Part shown: positions 7,678-16,310 of the stretch, piece by piece
Position numbering within the stretch: position 1 is the first letter of the stretch
Layout of the letters: every line of letters starts with the position of its first letter
NCBI RefSeq assembly: GCF_900103485.1
Contig: NZ_FNHW01000001.1
Location: 1,523,418 to 1,587,417, forward strand
Source: Fictibacillus solisalsi
Lineage (GTDB): Bacteria; Bacillota; Bacilli; Bacillales; Fictibacillaceae
Length of the DNA: 64,000 nt
Reading direction: 5' to 3'
Notes under the pieces: model-generated
Database searches by the model: none
What the model saw: only the letters and a program-made list of their open reading frames with translations
Told to the model about the DNA's origin: nothing
Made by a program: the position numbers and the translations under genes

Positions 7678-8568
7678 TTATGGTAAAAGCTCAGTCATTT
7701 CCCGATACGTTTCCGGACGTCTGTCTCTGAAAAACTGCCATGTATTTCTTACTTCGCGGATCAATTCACGGTCCATGGTTCCAATGACCACTTCATCCTT
7801 GTCCCTGCTGCCAATCGCCACAAAACTTCCTCTTGGATCGCAAAGATAGGATTGTCCATAAAATTCTCCAAGGTTCCATGGTCCTTCCATCCCGACGCGG
7901 TTTATTGCGCCGATATAATAGCCATTTGCCACGGCATGGGCAGGCTGTTCCAGTTTCCACAGGTATTCGGAGAGTCCAGCCACAGTGGCCGAAGGGTTAA
8001 AAACAATTTCTGCTCCATTAAGGCCAAGCAATCTAGCGCCTTCAGGGAAATGCCTGTCGTAACAGATGTAAACTCCAACTTTCGCAAAAGCAGTATCAAA
8101 TACAGGATAACCGAGGTTGCCCGGTTTGAAATAATATTTCTCCCAAAAGCCATTTCCGCTATTTCCAACATTGACTTGAGGAATATGGTGCTTACGGTAT
8201 TTTCCAAGATAGGATCCATCTGCATCAATGACAGCAGCTGTATTATAATAAGTAGCGATGCCCTCCCGTTCATAGATCGGAAGAACAATGGCAATGCCCA
8301 GTTCTCTTGCTAATGCTTGGAACCGGCTGGTCGTGGGACCGTTCGGAATTTCTTCTGCGGCGTCATACCATTTGGCATTTTGTTCCGTACAAAAATAAGG
8401 ACCATAGAAAATCTCCTGCAAACAGACGATTTGTGCTCCTTTTTCAGCCGCATGTCGAATCAGTTTGATATGCTTCTCAATTGCCATTTCTTTATGAACC
8501 GCTACTGATTCACTGCCATCTGCTTCATTGGAAGCCTGGATGAGACCAATCGTAACCAAGTTTGACAT
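7678..8568 (-). CDS. Nitrilase-superfamily beta-ureidopropionase
   Basis: A 296-residue carbon-nitrogen hydrolase. The catalytic triad is visible: Glu 52 in CLQEIF, Lys 126 in YRKHHIP and Cys 169 in YICYDRHFPEG. The ending QFFRDRRPETYREMTELL matches bacterial beta-ureidopropionases. It hydrolyses N-carbamoyl-beta-alanine to beta-alanine, ammonia and CO2. AGGGGAG at 8574-8580 allows ATG 8571 or 8568; 8568 has the better spacing. It is the first gene of the unit that continues with preT, preA and hydA. Confidence 0.9.
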   Translation of the reverse strand: MSNLVTIGLIQASNEADGSESVAVHKEMAIEKHIKLIRHAAEKGAQIVCLQEIFYGPYFCTEQNAKWYDAAEEIPNGPTTSRFQALARELGIAIVLPIYEREGIATYYNTAAVIDADGSYLGKYRKHHIPQVNVGNSGNGFWEKYYFKPGNLGYPVFDTAFAKVGVYICYDRHFPEGARLLGLNGAEIVFNPSATVAGLSEYLWKLEQPAHAVANGYYIGAINRVGMEGPWNLGEFYGQSYLCDPRGSFVAIGSRDKDEVVIGTMDRELIREVRNTWQFFRDRRPETYREMTELLP

Positions 8569-8820
8569 CATATCTCCCCTTTTATTTAATTGTTTGATAG
8601 AGCATGAAATGTAGATGTTGGAAGGTTTGTTGTGTGGAAACTGCAAAGGCGGCATGGATTCAAAAAATTTTCTTGCTTGTACTATTCTACAAAGATGGTA
8701 TGTATTTCTTCTAAAATTCTGAATATTTTAACTATACCTCTTTTAAATCGATTTTTCATCATACAATTTGTTAATTAAATGCCCCCTATTCTTGGACACT
8801 ATGTAAAATGAATAAGACAG
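8569..8820 (-). promoter_or_regulatory. Promoter region of the reductive pyrimidine operon
   Basis: A gene-free AT-rich stretch upstream of the beta-ureidopropionase gene. At 8793-8810 it holds TGGACACTATGTAAAATG, matching 14 of 18 positions of a site at 11764-11781 in front of mmsA. No clear -35/-10 pair was identified. Confidence 0.45.
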
Positions 8821-8822
8821 GT

Positions 8823-8855
8823 GGAGCCATCGTCTGGACATATGCCAATGGCTCC
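8823..8855. terminator. Hairpin after the aminotransferase gene
   Basis: GGAGCCAT and ATGGCTCC pair around a 17-base loop. A T-rich tail follows only on the plus strand, so it is a weak terminator candidate for the minus-strand aminotransferase gene. Confidence 0.45.
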
Positions 8856-8863
8856 GTTCCTTT

Positions 8864-10207
8864 TTATAGTGCCGCAATGACTTCTTTTACCGTTTTTCCA
8901 AGAATCTCAAGGTCTTCGTCATTGATATTAAGAGGCGGAGCAAGCGTTAGAACATTATTGTATCCGGCAACTGTATCTCCATTTTTGCCAATCAATACGC
9001 CCTTTTCCTTGCAGGCCGCAATTACCCCATTGACCTGCTTGGCATTCAGGGGAGTTTTTGATTGCTTATCCTCTACAAGTTCAATACCGATCAGAAGGCC
9101 TTTTCCACGCACATTGCCTACTAAAGGATGATCTTCAAGTTCCATCAACTGCTGCAACAGCTTTTCACCCTGAATGTTCGAATGGTCCACGAGATTTTCA
9201 TTTTCCATAATCTCAAGGTTTTTCAAAGCCACTGCACAGCTTGCAGGATTACCGCCGAACGTGTTCACATGGCGGAAATGATCATATTCCTCTTCTCCTT
9301 TAAACGCTTCATAGATTTCTCGTTTAACGGCAGTGGCCGACAGAGGAAGATAGGAACTGGTAATTCCTTTGGCCATGGTTACAATGTCAGGCTGCACACC
9401 ATAATTCATAAATCCAAATCGTTTTCCGGTTCGGCCGAACCCATTAATCACCTCATCAGAGATAAGAAGGGCTCCATGTTTCTTGCAGATTTCTGCTACC
9501 CGTCCCATATAACTTTCGGAGGGGATTAAGACACCTCCCCCGGTGATGATGGGCTCCATGATGACACCGGCAATCGTTTCTGAAAGTTCCCAGGTCATCA
9601 CACGGTCAATTTCGCACGCACACTCTTCACTGAAAGTTTCCGGTGTATGATAATCCGGATGCCGGTAGCTGTCCGGAGGTGTAACATGCAGAAATCCTTG
9701 TGCCAGGGGCTCGTATTTATATTTTCGTTGCGCCTGCCCTGTCGCTGCCAAAGCGCCCATCGAGTTTCCATGATAACCCCTGTAGCGGGCAATAAATTTA
9801 TGTCGGCCCGCGTCTCCTTTTTGCTGATGATATTGCCGTACAATTTTGAACGCCGCTTCATTCGCTTCTGAACCGCTGTTTGAAAAGAAGATCACATAAT
9901 CTCCGCCCAGCCACTCATTCAGCTTTTCTCCCAGTTCAACTGCCGGCTGGTGGCTCTGTGTTAAAGGATAATAGGGCAGTTCTTTTAATTGGTCATAGGC
10001 AGCCTGGGCCAGCTCCTGACGTCCATATCCGACGTTAACAGACCAAAGCCCCGCCATCCCGTCGAGATATTTTTTTCCCTCCTGATCAGTGATCCATGAA
10101 CCACTCGCCGATTTTACTACCATGGTAGAAGGGTTATAGCGCTTCATGGAGTGCCAGATATACTTTTCATCCTTTTGTTGAAGCACGTCTTTTTGCTCAG
10201 TTTGCAT
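8864..10207 (-). CDS. Class III aminotransferase, probable beta-alanine:pyruvate aminotransferase
   Basis: A 447-residue PLP enzyme of the omega-aminotransferase family. It shows DGMAGLWSVNVGYGR near the start, FFSNSGSEANEAAFK near 107-121, the Asp of LISDEVINGFGRTGK near 245 and the PLP lysine in TMAKGITSSYLPLS near 275. In this setting it should convert beta-alanine (or 2-methyl-beta-alanine from thymine) to malonic (or methylmalonic) semialdehyde. GAGAGGAGA precedes the ATG. It follows mmsA by 18 bases and the two form one operon. Confidence 0.9.
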   Translation of the reverse strand: MQTEQKDVLQQKDEKYIWHSMKRYNPSTMVVKSASGSWITDQEGKKYLDGMAGLWSVNVGYGRQELAQAAYDQLKELPYYPLTQSHQPAVELGEKLNEWLGGDYVIFFSNSGSEANEAAFKIVRQYHQQKGDAGRHKFIARYRGYHGNSMGALAATGQAQRKYKYEPLAQGFLHVTPPDSYRHPDYHTPETFSEECACEIDRVMTWELSETIAGVIMEPIITGGGVLIPSESYMGRVAEICKKHGALLISDEVINGFGRTGKRFGFMNYGVQPDIVTMAKGITSSYLPLSATAVKREIYEAFKGEEEYDHFRHVNTFGGNPASCAVALKNLEIMENENLVDHSNIQGEKLLQQLMELEDHPLVGNVRGKGLLIGIELVEDKQSKTPLNAKQVNGVIAACKEKGVLIGKNGDTVAGYNNVLTLAPPLNINDEDLEILGKTVKEVIAAL

Positions 10208-10225
10208 CCTATATTCTCCTCTCTG

Positions 10226-11689
10226 TTAGACAAAACGGGACGTGATCATCTTTTTACGTGTATAAAAGTTCAATCCGTCTTTTCCGTTTGCATGAAGATC
10301 CCCATAAAAAGAATCTTTTGCCCCTGAAAACGGAAAAAATGCCATAGGAGCCGGTACACCCACATTGACGCCAAGCATGCCGGGTTCTGCTTCTTCCCTG
10401 AATTGGCGGACTGCTTTTGCATCCTGGGTATAAAGTGTTGCGGAATTTCCAAACCGGGAGGAATTCACAATATCCAGTGCCTGGTCCAGATCGTTCGCAC
10501 GCAAAATGCTGAGAACCGGCGCGAAAAGTTCTTCACGGGCAATTGTCATTTCCGGAGTGACCTGATCAAAAATCGTGGCGCCAAGAAAGGTTCCATCCGG
10601 ATGGCGCTCCATATCCTCTCTTCCATCCCGTACCAAAACAGCCCCTTCTTCCTGTCCCTTCTGAATTAAACCAAGCACCTTTTCCCGGTGGCTTTGGCGG
10701 ATGACAGGGGTCAAAAGGACTTCATCATCCAGTCCGGATCCCATTTTCATGTGATCTGCTTTTTCTTTTAATGCTTCAACAAATGAATCCTGGCGGCCGA
10801 CCAAAATGACGGCACTGCACGCCATACAACGTTGTCCCGCACTTCCAAAAGAAGAACTGAGCACATTTTGCACGGCTTTATCGAGTTCAGCATCCGGCAT
10901 GACAATATGGTGGTTTTTCGCTCCGGATAACGCTTGCACCCGTTTGCCCTGGGCCGCAGCTTTTTCATAAACGTATTTGGCTACCGGCTGTGAACCAACA
11001 AATGAGATCGCTTTTACGTCGTTGTGATCAATCAATCCATTAACCACATCATGGGCGCCATGAACGATATTGAAAACACCTTGGGGCAATCCTGATTCAT
11101 GGAGGAGTTCCGCAAGACGGTTGGCTAGAATCGGAGTTCGTTCCGATGGCTTCAGCACAAATGTATTACCACATACGATTGCGAGTGGGAACATCCAGCA
11201 AGGAACCATCATCGGAAAGTTAAAAGGCGTAATTCCGCCCACCACCCCAAGCGGATAACGGAACATTTCAGAATCTATGTCTTCAGCGATACTTGAAAGG
11301 GAGTCTCCCATCATAAGGGACGGGGCTCCACAGGCAAATTCAACACATTCGATCCCCCTCAGGACTTCACCGTACGCTTCCTTGTAACTTTTCCCATTTT
11401 CTTTGACGACAAGCTGTGCGAGACTCTCATGGTTTTTGGTGAGAAGCTGTTGATATTTAAACAGGATCCGGGCCCGTTTTGGAACAGGAACTTTGCGCCA
11501 CGTTTTAAATGCTGCTTTTGCGGCTTTAACCGCTTCGGCCACTTCTCCCTTTGTTGAAATGGGAACACTCGCCAGCACAATACCTGTTGCTGGATCGGGT
11601 ACTTCCAGAAAATCGGTTGCCTGGGAATCGATCCACTGTCCATTGACAAAGTTCTTCAGTGTTTGCACGGTATTCGTCGTTACAGCCAT
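10226..11689 (-). CDS. mmsA: CoA-acylating malonate/methylmalonate-semialdehyde dehydrogenase
   Basis: A 487-residue aldehyde dehydrogenase of the MmsA/IolA branch: FVNGQWIDSQ at the N-terminus, GGITPFNFPMMVPCWMFP near 150, and the catalytic Cys in GSAGQRCMA near 285. It converts malonic semialdehyde plus CoA and NAD+ to acetyl-CoA, NADH and CO2, the last step of uracil degradation; methylmalonic semialdehyde gives propionyl-CoA. AAGGAG fits ATG 11689 (seven bases); ATG 11692 directly before it is possible. First gene of the mmsA-aminotransferase operon. Confidence 0.93.
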   Translation of the reverse strand: MAVTTNTVQTLKNFVNGQWIDSQATDFLEVPDPATGIVLASVPISTKGEVAEAVKAAKAAFKTWRKVPVPKRARILFKYQQLLTKNHESLAQLVVKENGKSYKEAYGEVLRGIECVEFACGAPSLMMGDSLSSIAEDIDSEMFRYPLGVVGGITPFNFPMMVPCWMFPLAIVCGNTFVLKPSERTPILANRLAELLHESGLPQGVFNIVHGAHDVVNGLIDHNDVKAISFVGSQPVAKYVYEKAAAQGKRVQALSGAKNHHIVMPDAELDKAVQNVLSSSFGSAGQRCMACSAVILVGRQDSFVEALKEKADHMKMGSGLDDEVLLTPVIRQSHREKVLGLIQKGQEEGAVLVRDGREDMERHPDGTFLGATIFDQVTPEMTIAREELFAPVLSILRANDLDQALDIVNSSRFGNSATLYTQDAKAVRQFREEAEPGMLGVNVGVPAPMAFFPFSGAKDSFYGDLHANGKDGLNFYTRKKMITSRFV

Positions 11690-11734
11690 CATCTCACTCC
11701 TTACTTTTTTAAAAATTCTAAACTTTCAAATTCT

Positions 11735-11781
11735 ATTATATCGGTAGTAGGGTGTTGTTTCATTAGACAAAGTGTAAAATG
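11735..11781 (-). promoter_or_regulatory. Promoter of mmsA operon with adjacent shared motif
   Basis: Read on the minus strand: ATGAAA (complement of 11758-11763), 17-base spacer, TATAAT (11735-11740). Immediately upstream of the -35, at 11764-11781, lies the motif also found at 8793-8810 before the other pyrimidine operon. The position suits an activator such as the PucR protein encoded nearby. Confidence 0.55.
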
Positions 11782-11822
11782 CTTTACCTATATTCCCGTA
11801 CATTTCGTAAAGAATTGAATTG

Positions 11823-11855
11823 AAAAAGCCTGTCTCCAAATTTCTGAAGACAGGC
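11823..11855 (-). terminator. Terminator after the YjiH-like gene
   Basis: GCCTGTCT and AGACAGGC pair around a 17-base loop, with five T following on the minus strand. Confidence 0.85.
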
Positions 11856-11876
11856 ATAACCCAATTTAGTAAAGTT

Positions 11877-12974
11877 TTAAGAGAGGAGTGGAGTAAGTCC
11901 TAAAGCCATGATTAACACTGTAATTAGACGAAGCAGCATACCGATTACAGCCGCACTAAGCGCTTCCTTTGCCGACAGGTCTGAGTTCGCTGACCAGATC
12001 GCAGGGATCTGTCCAAAAATATCAGATAACGGCAATCCGGAGGCAGATAAGACAAATGCTCCCACCACGAACCTTGGATCCAAATCGGCGGCAATAGATT
12101 TCATTTGATCCATTGCAAGTGTTGGCGACGCCATCACTGCTGTAATCCCAGTAGCTGGATGTACGCCAATCCATCCAAACAATGTTGACATGCCAGTCTC
12201 AATTGGATGCCAGATGCCGGCAAAGTCCAAAATACCAATGAGACCGTATATCACTGCAATCGCTGGTATTACAAATAAGAATAAGAGTTCTGCTCCTTCT
12301 TTCGCCCCATTGAATACCGTTGGGAATAATGGGGTATGCGGGGTGAAGGAAGGAAGGTCTTTCAAATTTACTGTTTTGGTATTCCGCCACAATGTCTTGC
12401 TCAGTACCCAGGGTACTACAAATAAAGGAGCAAAAATGGTGAGAACTACAACGGGAAAAGCGTTAATTCCTGCTGCTGATAAAGCAATTAATCCGAGCAG
12501 AAAACAGGAAAATGATTGCTGACATTGAACCATCGTCGCAACCGCAATTTTTTGCTCATCTTTTGTTGCATGCGCCTTCTTTAAAATGGGGCCGGCAATG
12601 CGGCCGGCAGCATTTATATCACCTACGATATGATAAAGTCCGGGGATAACGACCGTAGGATTAATCCCCAGCTTCTTTGTAATCGGGACAAACAGCCGGA
12701 TGAGTGCATCGGTAAATCCGAGACGTTCTAAAATTCTCCCTGTCATCACGCTTAAAATAATGGCCACTCCTACACTTCCTGTTAAAAAAACATTAACGAC
12801 CGTTGGCTGGACTTTTTCAACCATGGCAGTGAATGCACCGCCAATCCACTCGGGTTTAAAGAAAAGGAGCACGACGAGAACAGCGACTAAGCTGAGGCCA
12901 ACATATTCAATTTTTCTTTTTTCTTTAACATTCCGGTACCCAATATCATAGACAGACTCCTGGATTTGTTTCAT
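11877..12974 (-). CDS. YjiH-family membrane protein with nucleoside-recognition (Gate) domain; candidate pyrimidine transporter
   Basis: A 365-residue polytopic membrane protein with about eight hydrophobic segments. It carries the Gate-domain loop GLYHIVGDINAAGRIAGPIL near 112-131 and VMASPTLAMDQMKSI near 280. Gate-domain proteins are membrane proteins of poorly known function, some in nucleoside transport. Placement inside the pyrimidine island suggests uptake of pyrimidine bases or export of an intermediate; this is inference. GGGAGG precedes the ATG. It is co-transcribed with the Nif3-like gene upstream (24-base gap) and ends in its own terminator. Confidence 0.8.
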   Translation of the reverse strand: MKQIQESVYDIGYRNVKEKRKIEYVGLSLVAVLVVLLFFKPEWIGGAFTAMVEKVQPTVVNVFLTGSVGVAIILSVMTGRILERLGFTDALIRLFVPITKKLGINPTVVIPGLYHIVGDINAAGRIAGPILKKAHATKDEQKIAVATMVQCQQSFSCFLLGLIALSAAGINAFPVVVLTIFAPLFVVPWVLSKTLWRNTKTVNLKDLPSFTPHTPLFPTVFNGAKEGAELLFLFVIPAIAVIYGLIGILDFAGIWHPIETGMSTLFGWIGVHPATGITAVMASPTLAMDQMKSIAADLDPRFVVGAFVLSASGLPLSDIFGQIPAIWSANSDLSAKEALSAAVIGMLLRLITVLIMALGLTPLLS

Positions 12975-12998
12975 CTTAATACCTCCCTTTAATATTGA

Positions 12999-14009
12999 CT
13001 ACACGTGTATTTTTTTTACCAAATAATTCTCTGCCATCGTTTTAGCGTATTGTTTTAATCTCTCATTTCCCACTTTCGCTACTGGGACAGATGTGACCCT
13101 CTCACGAAAAACAACCACCTCAATTTCTGGGAAAAGCATGTTCATAGAATAGGCAAGGGGTAGACCATTTTCATAGATTTCAAGTACGTGGCAGTTTCCA
13201 ATAAGGAAATTCAGGCCAAGATCATAACACTCTCTAACTAATGAACTAGAATTGCTTACTCGGCTAATGGATGCAATCACTGTGTCTGTTTGGGGAAACT
13301 CCTCCTTTGCTCTTCGTAAATCTTCTATTGAAAATCCGGTATGAGGAAAGATATGCAAAATATTTTGGATGGGCGTATCACGTGTTCCTATTTCAATTCT
13401 CCCACATGTGACAAGTGAAGTTTCAATAAGAGAAGAGGATAATCCGCGGATTTCTCTTTCCGCCTCGACCAGCTGTTTCTCTTGTTCGAGATTCATAAAA
13501 GCTTCCAGACGGTCAAGAACATCTCCTAAGTTCTTTACTTCAGGCAGTACTCTTCCCGCAAACAAAACATTGCCTTCTTTATTGCCATAGTGAATATCAG
13601 AATGATAAACCTTATGGCCATGTAAAAAAGGGATGCCTGGATGAAGTCCATGAAACGCCTCGTGGAGTTCAAATATAGCAATGCCATATAAATCCAAATA
13701 GTTCCGCAAGGTAACCCCTCCAGAACTTGCACCATCAGCGATCGGGTGGTGAGCAATTATAGCATCAACTCCTGTTGCAGCTGCTAATTCAATATCTTGC
13801 TCCGATAACGTCATTGAAACAGCAAGTTTTTTCACTATTTTCTTTGGATCTCCATAAACTAAGCCCGGTCGTTCCAAAACTTCTTTCCCTTTAATCCCTG
13901 AAGACTTCCAAATCACGAAAGGATGGGATTCTTCTTTTTCCGTTCCTTGCAGTACTCGTCCATGTGTTAACACATTAAGTCCCTTCACTATTTCCTGAAC
14001 GCTGATCAT
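12999..14009 (-). CDS. Nif3-like dinuclear metal centre protein
   Basis: A 336-residue protein. The metal-binding His pair is in DAIIAHHPIADG near 83-94, and GIAIFELHEAFHGLHPG lies near 112-128. NIF3/YqfO relatives form toroidal hexamers with two metal ions; an amidohydrolase-like or chaperone role has been proposed but is unsettled. ATG 14007-14009 follows GGGGAGG; the longer frame from 14027 would place that ribosome binding site inside the coding region. Its pairing with the YjiH-like gene in a pyrimidine island differs from the usual Bacillus setting near trmK/yqfN, so it is probably a specialised paralogue. Confidence 0.8.
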   Translation of the reverse strand: MISVQEIVKGLNVLTHGRVLQGTEKEESHPFVIWKSSGIKGKEVLERPGLVYGDPKKIVKKLAVSMTLSEQDIELAAATGVDAIIAHHPIADGASSGGVTLRNYLDLYGIAIFELHEAFHGLHPGIPFLHGHKVYHSDIHYGNKEGNVLFAGRVLPEVKNLGDVLDRLEAFMNLEQEKQLVEAEREIRGLSSSLIETSLVTCGRIEIGTRDTPIQNILHIFPHTGFSIEDLRRAKEEFPQTDTVIASISRVSNSSSLVRECYDLGLNFLIGNCHVLEIYENGLPLAYSMNMLFPEIEVVVFRERVTSVPVAKVGNERLKQYAKTMAENYLVKKIHV

Positions 14010-14040
14010 TAATAATCCTCCCCACATTTTTTTAATCTAT

Positions 14041-14117
14041 ATAAAAAGCCGCCGGTAAACAAAACGAACACAAAAGAGGCTTCCTCTTTTCATGCACGTT
14101 TTATTTACCGACGGCTT
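14041..14117 (-). terminator. Very long imperfect hairpin terminator
   Basis: AAGCCG-CGGTAAA at 14046 onward pairs with TTTACCG-CGGCTT ending at 14117. Inside lie AAAACG/CGTTTT and AAAAGAG/CTCTTTT, a nearly continuous 30-pair stem. On the minus strand it ends in TTTTTAT, so it terminates the gene at 14165. Confidence 0.75.
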
Positions 14118-14164
14118 GCCTGCCCTCACTTGGAGATCATTTGGCCAGTCAGTTTTGCTTGTCC

Positions 14165-14527
14165 TTAGTAAGTCTCCACCTCATGTTCCAAAACCACTAC
14201 CGTAGCGGATTGCTCGGTTAATGGATCGTAATCCTTGAGGATGGTTACCACTTTAAATCCGTATTTTTCTTCAAGCTTCCGTTTAAAATGAACCTTGAAT
14301 TCATCAATCAACAGTATATCAAACATCCGGGTAGCCTCCCGGTTCTTCTGATCTAATGCCCGTATGGCAGGAGCGCGGCGATGAACTGTCATAATGATAA
14401 TTTTCTTGCCGAGAAGGTCTACTCGCTGCTCCTTTGTCCCGATATCGAAAAGCTGTAAATTGATATCCTGATAGTCTTTAATTAACTCCTGCTTTAATTG
14501 TCCAGTCTTAAGCAGTGACTGTTTCAA
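14165..14527 (-). CDS. Small soluble protein, DUF2294/MpsC-like
   Basis: A 120-residue protein from a TTG at 14525-14527, chosen because AGGAGG lies eight bases upstream; the longer frame from 14620 lacks a ribosome binding site. It reads LGKKIIIMTVHRRAPAIRAL in the middle and KLEEKYGFKVVTILKDYDPL near the C-terminus, ending in a beta strand ATVVVLE. The helix-then-VxxxxxDxD pattern recalls DUF2294 (MpsC-like) proteins, but the match is by eye and weak. It lies directly downstream of the PucR regulator with 135 bases between, and is closed by the long hairpin terminator. Confidence 0.55.
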   Translation of the reverse strand: MKQSLLKTGQLKQELIKDYQDINLQLFDIGTKEQRVDLLGKKIIIMTVHRRAPAIRALDQKNREATRMFDILLIDEFKVHFKRKLEEKYGFKVVTILKDYDPLTEQSATVVVLEHEVETY

Positions 14528-14662
14528 AGCATCAGCCTCCTGTAGAACATACTTTTCAACGAGCATCGCAAGAACAATAGGTTTTATCAGAATATTACAC
14601 CTAGTAAAATGGTAATGCACTAAAGTTAACAGAAATATCAGAAAATATCAAGATGTTTTTCT

Positions 14663-16234
14663 TCAGTCAAGTTCCAAATATTCATGGGCCATGGCTGCAA
14701 ATTCAAGGGCCTGCCTCTTTCCTGGCAGCATAAAGTCGCTTCCAAGCAAATTTTCCAGCTGCTTTATTCGATGATAAAGGGTCTGTCGAACAATAAAAAG
14801 ATGTCCTGCTGTTTCCTGTTTGGATCCGTTGCACATCAGGTAAATTTTTAAGGTTTTTAGCAGTCGGGTTTGATACTTGGCATCATGATCAATGACGGGT
14901 TGTAAATAGTCGTTCACAAAATCTTGAAGCTCCTCCCTTTCCCGGATCATGGAAATAAGCCGATACATGTGCAATTCATCGTAAAGAGGACTTATTTTTC
15001 CTTCGGCCAGCTTTCTTTGCAGGCGCAGTGCCTTTTGAGCCGTATCATAGCTTTTGTTCATGCTGCTCAGCAGACTGACAACTTTGCCCGCTGTCATGTG
15101 CACAGCAGGCAGTTTTTGATTCTGTCTTGCTTGTCTGATCCCTTGAAGAAGCCTTTCTTTCATCGTTGGTTTTTCTTTAAGGTTAATCATGATGAAAATA
15201 AGCTGCTCCCTTTTGGAATAAGGAAGAATATAAAATCCAAGTGGTTCAAACGCTGACCGCACAATAATTTGTATGTATGGGTATTGATTTTCAGAATGCC
15301 CGGCCTCCCATTGCTGTAACTCTACACAAAATACCGCCGCTCCCTGATGTTTACCTTTCATCCCCAATAAGGAAAGATGTTTTTCTATCTCATCCTCGCG
15401 ATGCCTTCCTTCCAGCCATTCCTGCATCCAGCTGTTCTCTTCTGCTCTCTTTTTTTCAGCGGCATACATTTCACGCAGCAGCTGGTTGGCCAGCGCGGTG
15501 GCCGTCCGGTCACCGAGGAGAACTTCAAGCTCTGTGAAGCTTCGATCTTCTGAGAAAAGAATCAGCTCGGCAAGCTGGTGATCAAGCGCCTGTATCGGCT
15601 GCCTGATCAGCTTGCCTTCTTCCTTGTTTGATTTGATCCTGTGAAACAACTCCATTTTCTCTTGTTCCTGAAGAACAGGAACACACAGTTCTTTTTGCTG
15701 GCTGCACTTAAAGATCACCTGGGATTTCACCGTTTCATGAAGATGATTCAAAATCAAGGCTTGGGGATCAGAGCCAAGCAGAAGCCTGTTCAGTTCTTGA
15801 GAAAAGACTTCAAGTTCTGAAATCATTTGAAAATGCTGCTGAATTAGGAATGTATGAAGGTCTTGTGTAATGTCGATAAAGCGTACTTCTTCCTGAAATA
15901 CGATGATCGGAAATCCATGTTTGTCAGCCAGTTCCATCACTTTAGCCGGCACTTCCTCCAAATGAGTCCCCAGTTCAATGCATAATCCTGAAACATTATG
16001 ATCGATCAGGTCTTGCACCAATGACAAAAATGCAGCTTCCTCATTTTTCCACGCCATTCCTGTTGACAGAATCAATTCATTTCCATTCAAGAGATTGCCA
16101 ATCTGTGTCACTTCCATCACATGAACCCATTTAATCAGCCGGTTTAATCCAGTTTCTCCGGCAATCACAAAGGCTTTTTCAAACATTTCCCTTTTTAAGA
16201 CATCAGAAACGGTGATTTTTAGATGTAGAACGAT
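14663..16234 (-). CDS. PucR-family transcriptional regulator
   Basis: N-terminal PucR sensor domain (EKAFVIAGETGLNRLIKWVH, then GNELILSTGMAW) and C-terminal helix-turn-helix (ETAGHLFIVRQTLYHRIKQL near residue 470). Bacillus PucR controls purine-ring degradation; here the neighbours make pyrimidine degradation the probable regulon. The first ATG is at 16186, but the frame continues upstream as ITVSDVLKRE, the usual PucR N-terminus. No ATG, GTG or TTG exists there; an ATC at 16232-16234 sits seven bases after GAGG. The start is therefore either ATC 16234 or a shortened ATG 16186 form. Confidence 0.88.
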   Translation of the reverse strand: MVLHLKITVSDVLKREMFEKAFVIAGETGLNRLIKWVHVMEVTQIGNLLNGNELILSTGMAWKNEEAAFLSLVQDLIDHNVSGLCIELGTHLEEVPAKVMELADKHGFPIIVFQEEVRFIDITQDLHTFLIQQHFQMISELEVFSQELNRLLLGSDPQALILNHLHETVKSQVIFKCSQQKELCVPVLQEQEKMELFHRIKSNKEEGKLIRQPIQALDHQLAELILFSEDRSFTELEVLLGDRTATALANQLLREMYAAEKKRAEENSWMQEWLEGRHREDEIEKHLSLLGMKGKHQGAAVFCVELQQWEAGHSENQYPYIQIIVRSAFEPLGFYILPYSKREQLIFIMINLKEKPTMKERLLQGIRQARQNQKLPAVHMTAGKVVSLLSSMNKSYDTAQKALRLQRKLAEGKISPLYDELHMYRLISMIREREELQDFVNDYLQPVIDHDAKYQTRLLKTLKIYLMCNGSKQETAGHLFIVRQTLYHRIKQLENLLGSDFMLPGKRQALEFAAMAHEYLELD

Positions 16235-16310
16235 AGTGACACCTCATTCCCGGAAAAATATTTTACTATTCACTCTTTTAGTCTACAATAAATCCTTTTT
16301 AATTTCGCTA

